A stretch of 64,000 bases of DNA, from assembly GCF_030053155.1 (NCBI RefSeq), contig NZ_CP125641.1, positions 1 to 64,000 on the forward strand, in the 5' to 3' direction. A model generated the notes under the pieces. That model saw nothing but the letters and a program-made list of their open reading frames with translations, did not search any database and had not been told where the DNA came from. The DNA is from Rhizobium sp. BT03. GTDB lineage: Bacteria > Pseudomonadota > Alphaproteobacteria > Rhizobiales > Rhizobiaceae. The translations under genes were made by a program, and so were the position numbers. Positions 44,326 through 52,537 of the stretch are shown piece by piece. Positions within the stretch are counted from its first letter, which is position 1. Each line of letters begins with the position of its first letter.

Positions 44326-45405
44326 TCAGAGGGCGACCGACAGGGCGCTGTCGTGCTGGGGAGCCGTCTCTTGCGAGTTGACCATCGCACTTGCGAGCTG
44401 ACGGAAGGTGACGAGCCCGAGGGTTTCCCCTGAGGGCGAGACCACCCTGGCATCGCCATCAGGCGCCGATGACAGCATGCGGACGGCCTCTTCGACGGTC
44501 GTTCCTGCCGCAATCGCCAGTCCGACCGGTGCCGCACCGGAGTGCAGCGGCGTCATAACAGCCTCGACATGGATGACCCTGCCGCGATTGACCTCCTTGA
44601 CGAAATTGGCGATGTAGTCGTCGGCCGGGCGCAGCACGATGTCCTGGCTGGTGCCCTGCTGGATGACCTCGCCGTCGCGCAGGATGGCGATCTGGTCGCC
44701 GAGCCGCAGCGCCTCGTCCAGATCGTGGGTGATGAAGACGATGGTTTTCTTGATCTCTTTCTGGATGTCGAGAAGCACCGTCTGCATGTCGGTGCGGATC
44801 AACGGATCGAGCGCCGAATAGGCCTCGTCCATCAGCAGCACCGGGGCGTCGTTGGAAAGCGCTCTGGCCAGGCCGACGCGCTGCTGCATGCCGCCGGAGA
44901 GCTGGTTGGGGTAGCGCTGCTCGAAGCCCTTGAGCCCTACCCGCTCCAGCCAGCGCATGGCGACGTCGACGGCTTTCGCCCGCTCCATGCCCTGCACTTC
45001 GAGACCGAAGATGGTGTTGTCGAGCACATTGCGGTGCGGCAGCAGCGCGAACTTCTGAAACACCATCGCCGTCTGGTGCCGGCGAAACGCCCGCAACTCG
45101 GTCTCGTTCATCTTCACCACATCGACGCCGTCGACCAGCACTTCGCCGGCGGTCGGATCGATCAGCCGGTTGATGTGGCGGATCAGCGTCGATTTGCCCG
45201 AACCCGACAGGCCCATGACGACCTGGATGCGGCCGGAGGGGATCTCGACATTGATATCCCTGAGGCCGAGCACATGACCGTGCTTTTCGTTGAGCTCGGT
45301 CTTCGACAGTCCCTTCTGAACCGCCTCGACATGGGCGGCGGGGTTGGGGCCGAAGATCTTGTAGAGGTGGCGGATCTTTATGCCGCCGAAATGCTGCTCA
45401 GCCAT
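44326..45405 (-). CDS. Quaternary-amine ABC importer ATPase (ProV/ChoV type)
   Basis: The 359-residue protein starts at ATG 45405, overlapping the permease gene by 8 nt. It has the ProV-type N-terminus (LYKIFGPNP), Walker A MGLSGSGKST, LSGGMQQRVGLARAL, Walker B VLLMDEAYSALDP, and a C-terminal CBS-like region (residues about 280-345). It couples ATP hydrolysis to uptake of betaine-type solutes. It is the last gene of the TetR-proC-importer operon. Confidence 0.88.
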   Translation of the reverse strand: MAEQHFGGIKIRHLYKIFGPNPAAHVEAVQKGLSKTELNEKHGHVLGLRDINVEIPSGRIQVVMGLSGSGKSTLIRHINRLIDPTAGEVLVDGVDVVKMNETELRAFRRHQTAMVFQKFALLPHRNVLDNTIFGLEVQGMERAKAVDVAMRWLERVGLKGFEQRYPNQLSGGMQQRVGLARALSNDAPVLLMDEAYSALDPLIRTDMQTVLLDIQKEIKKTIVFITHDLDEALRLGDQIAILRDGEVIQQGTSQDIVLRPADDYIANFVKEVNRGRVIHVEAVMTPLHSGAAPVGLAIAAGTTVEEAVRMLSSAPDGDARVVSPSGETLGLVTFRQLASAMVNSQETAPQHDSALSVAL

Positions 45406-46285
45406 GGACGGTCTCCCGATGCTTCTGGAGCCTTTTGCCATAAGCCTGGCTGACTCGGTCGAAGATGATGGCGATGCCGACGATGGCAAGACCATTGAAG
45501 ATACCCAGCGTGAAATACTGGTTGGCGATCGCTTTCAGCACCGGCTGGCCGAGGCCCTGGACGCCGATCATCGAGGCGATGACCACCATGGCGAGTGCCA
45601 TCATGATCGTTTGGTTGATGCCGGCCATGATGGTGGGCAGCGCCAGCGGTAGCTGCACCTTGAAGAGCTTCTGCGATCGCGAGGTCCCGAAGGCGTCGGC
45701 GGCTTCGAGCACGTCCTTGTCGACGAGCCGGATGCCGAGATCGGTCAGGCGGATCATCGGCGGGATGGCGTAGATGACGACGGCGATCAGGCCGGGCACC
45801 TTGCCGATGCCAAGCAGCATGACGACGGGAATGAGGTAGACGAAGCTCGGCATCGTCTGCATGACGTCGAGGATCGGATTGACGACGCGCTGCAGCCGGT
45901 CGGAGCGGGCCATCAGGATGCCCATTGGAATGCCGATGGCGATGGACAGGATCGTGCAGACGAAGATCATCGAGACCGTCCGCATCGTGTCGTCCCACAT
46001 GTCGAAATAGCCGATCAGCATCAGCGTCACCAGACAGCCGACGACGATCTTCAGGCTGCGGCTGGCAAACCAGGCGATGGCAAGGACGATCAGGGTGATG
46101 ATCGGCCATGGCGTCTGGGTCATGAAACGCTCGGCGGCGATGAGGAAGTGCTGCAGCGGCACGAAGAGGGTTTCGATGCCGTCGCCATAGGCGCGGGTAA
46201 ATCCGCGAAAGCCGTCATCGATCGCCTTCTTCAGATTGCGAAGCGCGTCGTCATCCATATGTGGAAACTTATAAAACCATTCCAT
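45398..46285 (-). CDS. Quaternary-amine ABC importer permease (ProW/ChoW type)
   Basis: The 295-residue membrane protein has about six to seven hydrophobic segments and the ProW motif region QTMPSFVYLIPVVMLLGIG, AIPPMIRLTDLGIR and EAADAFGTSRSQ. I chose ATG 46285 with the AAGGGGA ribosome site rather than the upstream in-frame ATG 46366, which adds a basic non-family stretch. It follows an intra-operon hairpin at 46347-46369. Confidence 0.87.
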   Translation of the reverse strand: MEWFYKFPHMDDDALRNLKKAIDDGFRGFTRAYGDGIETLFVPLQHFLIAAERFMTQTPWPIITLIVLAIAWFASRSLKIVVGCLVTLMLIGYFDMWDDTMRTVSMIFVCTILSIAIGIPMGILMARSDRLQRVVNPILDVMQTMPSFVYLIPVVMLLGIGKVPGLIAVVIYAIPPMIRLTDLGIRLVDKDVLEAADAFGTSRSQKLFKVQLPLALPTIMAGINQTIMMALAMVVIASMIGVQGLGQPVLKAIANQYFTLGIFNGLAIVGIAIIFDRVSQAYGKRLQKHRETVHG

Positions 46286-46346
46286 TCGGTTCCCCTTTTC
46301 TTCAAAGAGCCGCGGCAGTCTTTTTGTTTTTATCGGCGAGTGAGAA

Positions 46347-46369
46347 GCGGTGCGCTTTTGGCGCACCGC
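46347..46369 (-). promoter_or_regulatory. Intra-operon hairpin after the binding-protein gene
   Basis: GCGGTGCGC and GCGCACCGC pair around 5 nt, 12 nt past the stop of the binding-protein gene and before the permease gene. This kind of hairpin often protects the binding-protein mRNA and lowers readthrough, giving more binding protein than permease. A matching hairpin is present in the other importer operon (62613-62636). Confidence 0.6.
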
Positions 46370-46380
46370 GATAGTCAGTG

Positions 46381-47382
46381 TTAAAGGGCAGCTTCGATCT
46401 TCGTGGCCGCCTCAGGCGAAACCCACTTGGTCCAGATGTCCTTGTTTTCTTTCAGGAAGTGCTTGGCGCCGTCTTCGCCGGTCGCCTGGTTGTCGGTCAT
46501 CCACGACATCAGCTTGTTGACCGTGTCGTTGCTCCAGGAGCGCTTGGCCAGGTAGTCCATGACTTCAGGCCCGACCTTTTCCGAGAAGGGCTTGGCAACC
46601 AGGGTTACGACGTGGTCGACCGGCCATGCAGCGGGCTTCGGATCGGGGCAGTCGGCGACGGTGATGCAGCGCTTCCATTCGGCTGAATCCTCCGGCACGC
46701 CGGCTTCGAGCTTGACCATCTGATACTTGCCGAGCAGCGCGGTCGGCGCCCAGTAATAGCCGGCCCAGCCTTCCTTGCGTTCGTAGGCCTTGGCGATCGA
46801 ACCGTCGAGGCCGGCGGCAGAGCCGGTGTCAACGAGCGTGAAGCCCGCCTTCTCGGCTTCAAAGGCCTTGTAGAGCTGCGAGGTGACGACGGTGCCGCCC
46901 CAGCCCTGCGGGCCGTTGACGATGGCGCCCTTCTTCGGATCCTCGGGATCGGGGAAGAGTTCCGGATGCTTCAGCACGTCGCCGATGGTCTTGATGTCGG
47001 GATGGGCGTCGGCGAGATATTTCGGAATCCACCAGCCCTGAACGCCGCCATCCGGCAGCGGCGAGCCGACCTGGACGATGCGGCCTTCTTCCGTTCCCTT
47101 CTTGACGACATCCGGCAGCAGGTCGATCCAGGCTTCCGGCGCGATATCCGGCTGGCCCTTTTCGGCCATGGAGGTGATGGTCGGGACGGTATCGCCGACG
47201 GTGATGTCGGCGCTGCAGCCATAACCTTCGTTCAGGATGAACTTGTCCAGGTTGGAGAGAACTTCGGCGCTCTGCCAGTTCATGCTGGCGATGGTCACGC
47301 TGCCGCATTCGGCGGCGCTGGCGAAAGACGCGCCGCCGAGCAGGCCGAACGTCAAACATGTTGTTGCAAGTAGTCTCTTCAT
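46381..47382 (-). CDS. Quaternary-amine ABC importer substrate-binding protein
   Basis: The 333-residue protein has a signal peptide (MKRLLATTCLTFGLLGGASFASA) and an OpuAC/ProX-type binding fold (VTIASMNWQSAEVLSN, WIDLLPDVVKKG, PQGWGGTVVTSQ, GYYWAPTALLGKYQ). The aromatic residues (Trp/Tyr) in these segments are the kind that form the cage around a trimethylammonium group, although I cannot place them exactly. Ligand could be choline, glycine betaine, proline betaine or a sulfonium relative. ProC upstream in the operon favours a proline-related betaine. Confidence 0.83.
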   Translation of the reverse strand: MKRLLATTCLTFGLLGGASFASAAECGSVTIASMNWQSAEVLSNLDKFILNEGYGCSADITVGDTVPTITSMAEKGQPDIAPEAWIDLLPDVVKKGTEEGRIVQVGSPLPDGGVQGWWIPKYLADAHPDIKTIGDVLKHPELFPDPEDPKKGAIVNGPQGWGGTVVTSQLYKAFEAEKAGFTLVDTGSAAGLDGSIAKAYERKEGWAGYYWAPTALLGKYQMVKLEAGVPEDSAEWKRCITVADCPDPKPAAWPVDHVVTLVAKPFSEKVGPEVMDYLAKRSWSNDTVNKLMSWMTDNQATGEDGAKHFLKENKDIWTKWVSPEAATKIEAAL

Positions 47383-47449
47383 TCTCGTTCCCTCTGTTTA
47401 GCGGCTGATCTTGCCGAGCGGGGTGCCGCAGTACCCGCCCCAACCGTTG

Positions 47450-48244
47450 TCAGGAAGCGTCTCCCATACTCACCGATTTCTTGAATGCCGCCGACAATCC
47501 TTCGGCGACCGAAGCGTCGAACCCGGCGGCGCGCATGCCTTCGATGGCTGCCGCAGTCGTGCCGCGATAGCCGAGAAAGGTCCGAACCACGTCGTCAGGA
47601 GATTCGTCCCGGCTTTCCAGCAGTCGGCCGGCGCCAGACATCACCATATTGACGGCGCGCCGTGCAATCTCCGCCGGCAGACCGCGGGCGACGGCATCGC
47701 GCATCATGGCGGCTGCAAGCAGTGCCGGGAATGCCGGGCCGGACCCGGAAAGGCCGGTGAGGTAATCGATATCGCTTTCCCTTGCGACCTCGTCCTCCGA
47801 CCCGCAGGCTTTGAAAATGGCGCGGACGATCTCGCGGTCGCTTTCCGTTACGTCACGCGCGCCGATCCAGGGCGTATAGGATTTTGCCACTTCGGCGGCG
47901 GCGTTCGGCAAGGCGCGGACAACGCGGCTGGTCTTGTGACGCTTCGAAAGGGCGGCCAGCCGGATGCCGGCCATGACTGAAATGACGAGCTTGCCGGAGG
48001 CATCGATATCAAGGGGATGCCAATCATCGGGACGGACCGAAAGCAGGATCACATCCGAGCGGTCAGCAAGCGCCTGATTATCGGCCGTCCAGAAAGCATT
48101 CGGGAACCGGGCCGGCTGCTCACTGCGATAGGAGAGGGAGAGATTCCGAGGTTCGACCAGGCCGGCGTCAAGCATCGAGCCGGCGATCGCTCCGCCAAGC
48201 CAGCCGCCGCCGCCAATAATACCAATCCTCAAGGAAACGCTCAT
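47450..48244 (-). CDS. proC: Pyrroline-5-carboxylate-reductase-family protein
   Basis: The 264-residue NAD(P)H enzyme has the Rossmann start IGIIGGGGWLGGAIA, VRALPNAAAEVAKSYTPW and the C-terminal TGLSGSGPAFPALL helix pattern of ProC. The usual reaction is pyrroline-5-carboxylate to proline. It lies 11 nt after the TetR gene and upstream of the importer in one leftward operon. Its presence there is unusual for a housekeeping enzyme and suggests a catabolic or recycling role for a proline-type compound; a related imine reductase activity is also possible. Confidence 0.78.
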   Translation of the reverse strand: MSVSLRIGIIGGGGWLGGAIAGSMLDAGLVEPRNLSLSYRSEQPARFPNAFWTADNQALADRSDVILLSVRPDDWHPLDIDASGKLVISVMAGIRLAALSKRHKTSRVVRALPNAAAEVAKSYTPWIGARDVTESDREIVRAIFKACGSEDEVARESDIDYLTGLSGSGPAFPALLAAAMMRDAVARGLPAEIARRAVNMVMSGAGRLLESRDESPDDVVRTFLGYRGTTAAAIEGMRAAGFDASVAEGLSAAFKKSVSMGDAS

Positions 48245-48255
48245 CTCGGCCTTCC

Positions 48256-48885
48256 CTAATCCGGCCTATGGCCATGCCGCGAGAAGAAGCGATCGAGCTC
48301 CCTTTGCTGCGGCACTTCACCGGTATAGATCGCGATATATTCGGGAATCCGTTTCATGCGGACGGCAAGTTCCTCCTTGGCCTGCATGGAGATATAGCCG
48401 ATCTGCACGAGGTAAGTTGTTCGCGCTCTGACATCTGATGTCGTTTCTGGTAGCCCGAACCGCATGAACATGCGCTTGAGCGCCTCCAGGCGGATCTGAT
48501 CGGCCTGTTGGACCTCGGCGAGAAGTTCGTCGGACTGCAGCGCCCAGCTGCGAACCGCAAACTCGAACTTGGCGTCGAACAGATCGTTGTCGAGCCAGCA
48601 ATCGAAGACGTTGAGCATCGCCTCGGCAAGCGATTCCGCATAGGCTTCGGACCGCTTGACGATATTGCCGGTGTTTTTGTCGCGCCACAGCGCCACGAGC
48701 GCGCTCAACAATTCCTCCCGATCCTTGAAGAACCAGTAAAAACTCGTACGCGAGAGATTGAGCTTTTTCGCCAGCGGCAGAATTTTCACCGAATCCACGC
48801 CCGACTCCAGAAGTGAGTGGTAAGCTGCTTCCAGCCATCCCTCCTGCGAACCGCGCCAGCCAGTGTCGTTCAAAGCCTGATCCAT
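48256..48885 (-). CDS. TetR-family regulator
   Basis: The 209-residue protein has the TetR DNA-binding domain (AAYHSLLESGVDSVKILPLAKKLNLSRTSFYWFFKDREEL, residues about 20-60) and a helical ligand domain (70-200). It starts the leftward proC-importer operon and is divergent from the demethylase operon. A long inverted repeat lies in the shared 146-nt region. It probably represses both directions until a pathway metabolite binds. Confidence 0.85.
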   Translation of the reverse strand: MDQALNDTGWRGSQEGWLEAAYHSLLESGVDSVKILPLAKKLNLSRTSFYWFFKDREELLSALVALWRDKNTGNIVKRSEAYAESLAEAMLNVFDCWLDNDLFDAKFEFAVRSWALQSDELLAEVQQADQIRLEALKRMFMRFGLPETTSDVRARTTYLVQIGYISMQAKEELAVRMKRIPEYIAIYTGEVPQQRELDRFFSRHGHRPD

Positions 48886-48924
48886 GGATGTCTCCTAACA
48901 AATTATGAAGCGGCGCGCAAGAAA

Positions 48925-48986
48925 AATGTACATGAGTGTCGAAACTAACGACTGTAATGTTTTCTTCATTGACACTTGTGTACATT
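48925..48986. promoter_or_regulatory. TetR operator pair between divergent operons
   Basis: Two 16-nt arms, AATGTACATGAGTGTC (48925-48940) and GACACTTGTGTACATT (48971-48986), form an inverted repeat matching at 14 of 16 positions with 30 nt between. A possible -35 box, TTGACA at 48969-48974, overlaps the right arm. The arms could be two separate operator sites, one for each promoter. Confidence 0.65.
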
Positions 48987-49031
48987 ATGCTTAGCGTCTG
49001 CTTCGACGTTTTTAATACGGAACCACGATCC

Positions 49032-51068
49032 ATGTCGAACGATCCTCTCCTTCAGCCTTACCAGCTCAAGCATCTGACGTTGCGCAACCGTATCATCGTG
49101 ACCTCGCACGAGCCGGCCTATCCCGAGGACGGCATGCCGAAGGAGAAATATCGCGCCTATACGGTGGAGCGGGCAAGGGGCGGTGTGGCGCTGACGATGA
49201 CGGCGGGTTCGGCTGCGGTTTCCAGGGATAGCCCGCCGGTTTTCAACAACCTGCTTGCCTATAAGGACGAGATCGTCCCCTGGATCAGGGAAATGACCGA
49301 TGCCGTGCACGAGGAGGGGGCGGCGATCATGATCCAGCTAACCCATCTCGGCCGGCGTACACGCTGGGACAAGGGTGACTGGCTGCCGGTCGTCGCCCCC
49401 TCGCATCATCGCGAGGCTTCGCACCGCGCCTTCCCGAAGAAGATGGAAGATTGGGATATCGAGCGCATCATCAAGGACTTCGGCGATGCGGCCGAACGCA
49501 TGAAGGCGGGCGGCATGGACGGTGTCGAACTCGAGGCCTACGGTCACCTGATCGACCAGTTCGTGTCACCGCTCACCAACGAGCTCGATGGCCCCTATGG
49601 CGGCTCGCTCGACAATCGCCTGCGCTTCTGTTTCGACGTGTTCAAGGCGATCCGGAAAAGGGTGGGCGACGATTTCATTCTCGGTCTGCGCTATACCGCC
49701 GACGAATGTCTTCCCGGCGGCACCGGCAAGGCCGAAGGCATCGAAATCTCCAAGCGATTGAAGGAGAGCGGCCTCATCGATTACCTGAACGTGATCCGCG
49801 GCCACATCGATACCGACGCCGGTCTGACCGACGTGATCCCGATTCAGGGCATGGCGAATTCGCCGCATCTCGATTTCGCCGGCGAGATCCGTGCCGCGAC
49901 CGACTTCCCGACCTTCCATGCGGCAAAGATCCCCGATGTCGCCACCGCCCGCCACGCGATTGCGGCCGGCAAAGTCGATATGGTCGGCATGACCCGCGCC
50001 CACATGACCGATCCGCATATCGTCCGCAAGATCATCGAAAAGCGCGAAGACGATATTCGTCCCTGCGTCGGCGCCAATTACTGTCTCGACCGCATCTATC
50101 AGGGCGGGGCGGCCTACTGCATCCACAATGCCGCCACCGGCCGCGAGCAGACCATGCCGCATATCGTCGCGAAGGCCGATGTGAAGAAGAAGGTCGTCAT
50201 CGTCGGCGCCGGTCCGGCCGGCCTGGAAGCGGCGCGCGTCGCCGGGGAACGCGGCCACACGGTCGTCGTCTTCGAAGCGGCGAACAATCCGGGCGGCCAG
50301 ATCCGGCTCACCGCCCAGAGCGAGCGCCGCAGGGAGATGATCAGCATCATCGACTGGCGCATGAGCCAGTGCGAGAAATACGACGTCACCTTCCACTTCA
50401 ACAGCTGGGCGGAAGCCGACGCCATCGAGGCAGAGAATCCCGATGTCGTCATCATCGCCACCGGCGGCCTGCCGCATACCGAGGTTCTCTCCAGCGGCAA
50501 CGAGCTGGTGGTCTCGTCATGGGACATCATCTCCGGCGACGTGAAGCCTGGAACCAACGTGCTGATCTTCGACGATGCCGGCGACCATGCCGGCCTGCAG
50601 GCGGCCGAGTTTCTCGCCAAGGCGGGCGCCAAGGTCGAGATCATGACGCCGGATCGCTCTTTCGCGCCCGAAGTCATGGCCATGAACCTGGTGCCCTATA
50701 TGCGTTCTCTGCAAAAGCACGACGTGACCTTCACCGTCACCTACCGCCTGGAAGCCGTCGAGAAGAGCGGCAACCAGCTCGTCGCCCATGTCGGCAGCGA
50801 TTACGGCGGGATCGCCAAACAGAGCAGCTTCGACCAGATCGTCGTCAATCATGGGACCATTCCGCTCGACGAACTCTATTTCGAGCTGAAGCCCAGCTCG
50901 AGCAATCTCGGCGAGATGTCGCACGACCAGCTTCTCCAGGGAGAGCCGCAGTCCGTCATGCGCAATCCTGAAGGCAAGTTCCAGCTGTTCCGGATCGGCG
51001 ATGCTGTCGCTGCGCGCAATACGCATGCCGCCATCTATGACGGTCTGCGCATCGCCAAGGATATATGA
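49032..51068 (+). CDS. dgcA: TMADH/DgcA-type flavoprotein N-demethylase
   Basis: The 678-residue protein has an old-yellow-enzyme barrel (residues about 5-330; RNRIIVTSHEPAYPEDG, GVELEAYGHLIDQFVSP) and a C-terminal FAD/NAD-type domain (VVIVGAGPAGLEAARVAGE at about 385-405). This is the layout of trimethylamine dehydrogenase, DgcA (dimethylglycine) and StcD (stachydrine). The Fe-S motif is Cys345-V-G-Ala348-N-Y-Cys351 and Cys363, so the second Cys ligand of TMADH is Ala. It would oxidise an N-methyl group to formaldehyde with ETF as acceptor, fitting etfBA and formaldehyde genes downstream. I chose ATG 49032 over the upstream in-frame ATG 48936, which lies in the operator. Confidence 0.83.
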   Translation: MSNDPLLQPYQLKHLTLRNRIIVTSHEPAYPEDGMPKEKYRAYTVERARGGVALTMTAGSAAVSRDSPPVFNNLLAYKDEIVPWIREMTDAVHEEGAAIMIQLTHLGRRTRWDKGDWLPVVAPSHHREASHRAFPKKMEDWDIERIIKDFGDAAERMKAGGMDGVELEAYGHLIDQFVSPLTNELDGPYGGSLDNRLRFCFDVFKAIRKRVGDDFILGLRYTADECLPGGTGKAEGIEISKRLKESGLIDYLNVIRGHIDTDAGLTDVIPIQGMANSPHLDFAGEIRAATDFPTFHAAKIPDVATARHAIAAGKVDMVGMTRAHMTDPHIVRKIIEKREDDIRPCVGANYCLDRIYQGGAAYCIHNAATGREQTMPHIVAKADVKKKVVIVGAGPAGLEAARVAGERGHTVVVFEAANNPGGQIRLTAQSERRREMISIIDWRMSQCEKYDVTFHFNSWAEADAIEAENPDVVIIATGGLPHTEVLSSGNELVVSSWDIISGDVKPGTNVLIFDDAGDHAGLQAAEFLAKAGAKVEIMTPDRSFAPEVMAMNLVPYMRSLQKHDVTFTVTYRLEAVEKSGNQLVAHVGSDYGGIAKQSSFDQIVVNHGTIPLDELYFELKPSSSNLGEMSHDQLLQGEPQSVMRNPEGKFQLFRIGDAVAARNTHAAIYDGLRIAKDI

Positions 51069-51075
51069 TCGCAGG

Positions 51076-51096
51076 AGCGGCCGCGCGTCGGCCGCT
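51076..51096 (+). promoter_or_regulatory. Hairpin between demethylase and cupin genes
   Basis: AGCGGCCG and CGGCCGCT pair around 5 nt, 8 nt after the demethylase stop. A run of eight G follows at 51103-51110 just before the cupin start. It may lower expression of the genes downstream of the demethylase gene. Confidence 0.45.
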
Positions 51097-51114
51097 GATT
51101 TCGGGGGGGGTGAT

Positions 51115-51720
51115 ATGAGTTTGCGTGAGGAAGGCCTCCAGCTTTTCGTGGATACCGCGTCTCTGGCTTTCGATCAGTTCGCGAAAGCCCCGGAGTCCCG
51201 GCGCTCGATCCGTCAATTTTTTGCGGCGCTGGAACAGCCGGGGGCCGCACGTGCGGGGGAGGGAAGCCGGTTGCCGGTTTGCGCTCAGCTTGATGTGGCG
51301 CTCGCGGTTGATACCTCCTATGATCCTTCGCTGGCACAATTGATCGAGGCGTTCAAAGGCATCGAGCCAATGCTTGAATGGCGTCGGCGCACCAAGTATG
51401 ACGACTCGCCCAGCGACAATTTTGCCGATGGGCATGCCAATGCCATGATCATCGGCCCGGGAGGATTGGAGGAGCGGAGCGACCTGTGGCTCGGCGTGAC
51501 GTTGATGGCGCCGCATGTGCGCTATCCGGATCACGACCATGCGCCCGAGGAAGTCTATCTGGTGCTTTCCGAGGGGGAGTTTCGGCAGGGGGAAGAGAAT
51601 TGGTTTTCGCCCGGTATCGGCGGATCGTTCTATAATGTCCCAGGGATCAAACATGCCATGAGGTCGGTCGATACGCCGCTCTTCGCCTTCTGGGCGTTGC
51701 TTGCCGCACGGCCGCACTGA
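51115..51720 (+). CDS. DMSP-lyase-family cupin with a complete active site
   Basis: The 201-residue protein has an N-terminal helical region and a C-terminal cupin barrel (about 105-200). Residues Tyr137, His142, Glu146, Tyr148 and His180 have the same spacing as the metal and catalytic residues of DddQ (Tyr120, His125, Glu129, Tyr131, His163). The family splits dimethylsulfoniopropionate into dimethyl sulfide and acrylate. No acrylate-using genes are near, and the context is N-demethylation, so the true substrate may differ. ATG 51115 has a G8 run at 51103-51110 as its only ribosome-site-like sequence. Confidence 0.75.
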   Translation: MSLREEGLQLFVDTASLAFDQFAKAPESRRSIRQFFAALEQPGAARAGEGSRLPVCAQLDVALAVDTSYDPSLAQLIEAFKGIEPMLEWRRRTKYDDSPSDNFADGHANAMIIGPGGLEERSDLWLGVTLMAPHVRYPDHDHAPEEVYLVLSEGEFRQGEENWFSPGIGGSFYNVPGIKHAMRSVDTPLFAFWALLAARPH

Positions 51721-51752
51721 CAGTCAGCATTCTAGGAATAAGGGGTTTGGAA

Positions 51753-52514
51753 ATGAAGATACTCGTGCCCGTCAAGCGCGTCGTCGACTACAACGTGAAG
51801 ATCCGGGTGAAGCCGGATGGTTCCGGTGTCGAGCTTGCCAATGTGAAGATGTCGATGAACCCGTTCGACGAGATCTCGGTGGAAGAGGCGCTGCGGCTGA
51901 AGGAAGCCGGCAAGGCTGAAGAGGTGGTGGTCGTCTCGATCGGCCCTGCGAAGGCCGAGGAGACGCTGCGCACGGCGCTCGCCATGGGTGCCGACCGGGC
52001 AATCCTGGTCGAGACCGACGATGCGGTCGAGCCGCTCGCCGTCGCCAAGATCCTCAAGGGGGTCGCCGATGCCGAACAGCCGGGATTGATCATCGTCGGC
52101 AAGCAGGCGATCGACGACGATTCGAACCAGACCGGCCAGATGCTGGCGGCCCTGCTCGGCACCGCCCAGGCGACCTTCGCCTCGAAGATCGAGATCGAAA
52201 CCTCAGGTTCTGGGGGCAAGGCAACCGTGACCCGCGAAGTCGATGGCGGTCTGCAGACGATCGAGATCAAGCTGCCGGCGGTGATCACCTCGGATCTGCG
52301 TCTCAACGAACCGCGTTATGCCTCGCTGCCGAACATCATGAAGGCGAAGAAGAAGCCGCTCGACAAGAAGAGCCCGGCCGATTTCGGCGTGTCCACCACG
52401 CCGCGGCTGAAGGTGCTGAAGACCGAGGAACCGTCAGGCCGCAAGGCCGGCGTCAAGGTCAAGTCGGTCGCCGAACTGGTCGACAAATTGAAGAACGAAG
52501 CAGGCGTGCTTTAA
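51753..52514 (+). CDS. etfB: Electron transfer flavoprotein subunit beta
   Basis: The 253-residue protein has the EtfB pattern [36 protein letters not shown] and [21 protein letters not shown]. EtfB with EtfA carries electrons from flavin dehydrogenases to the quinone pool. ATG 51753 gives the normal family start; a TTG six nt earlier is less likely. It follows the cupin gene after 32 nt and is followed by etfA. Its partner here should be the demethylase at 49032. A housekeeping etf copy elsewhere in the genome is expected. Confidence 0.9.
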   Translation: MKILVPVKRVVDYNVKIRVKPDGSGVELANVKMSMNPFDEISVEEALRLKEAGKAEEVVVVSIGPAKAEETLRTALAMGADRAILVETDDAVEPLAVAKILKGVADAEQPGLIIVGKQAIDDDSNQTGQMLAALLGTAQATFASKIEIETSGSGGKATVTREVDGGLQTIEIKLPAVITSDLRLNEPRYASLPNIMKAKKKPLDKKSPADFGVSTTPRLKVLKTEEPSGRKAGVKVKSVAELVDKLKNEAGVL

Positions 52515-52537
52515 GGCAGGAAAGAGAGAACACCATC

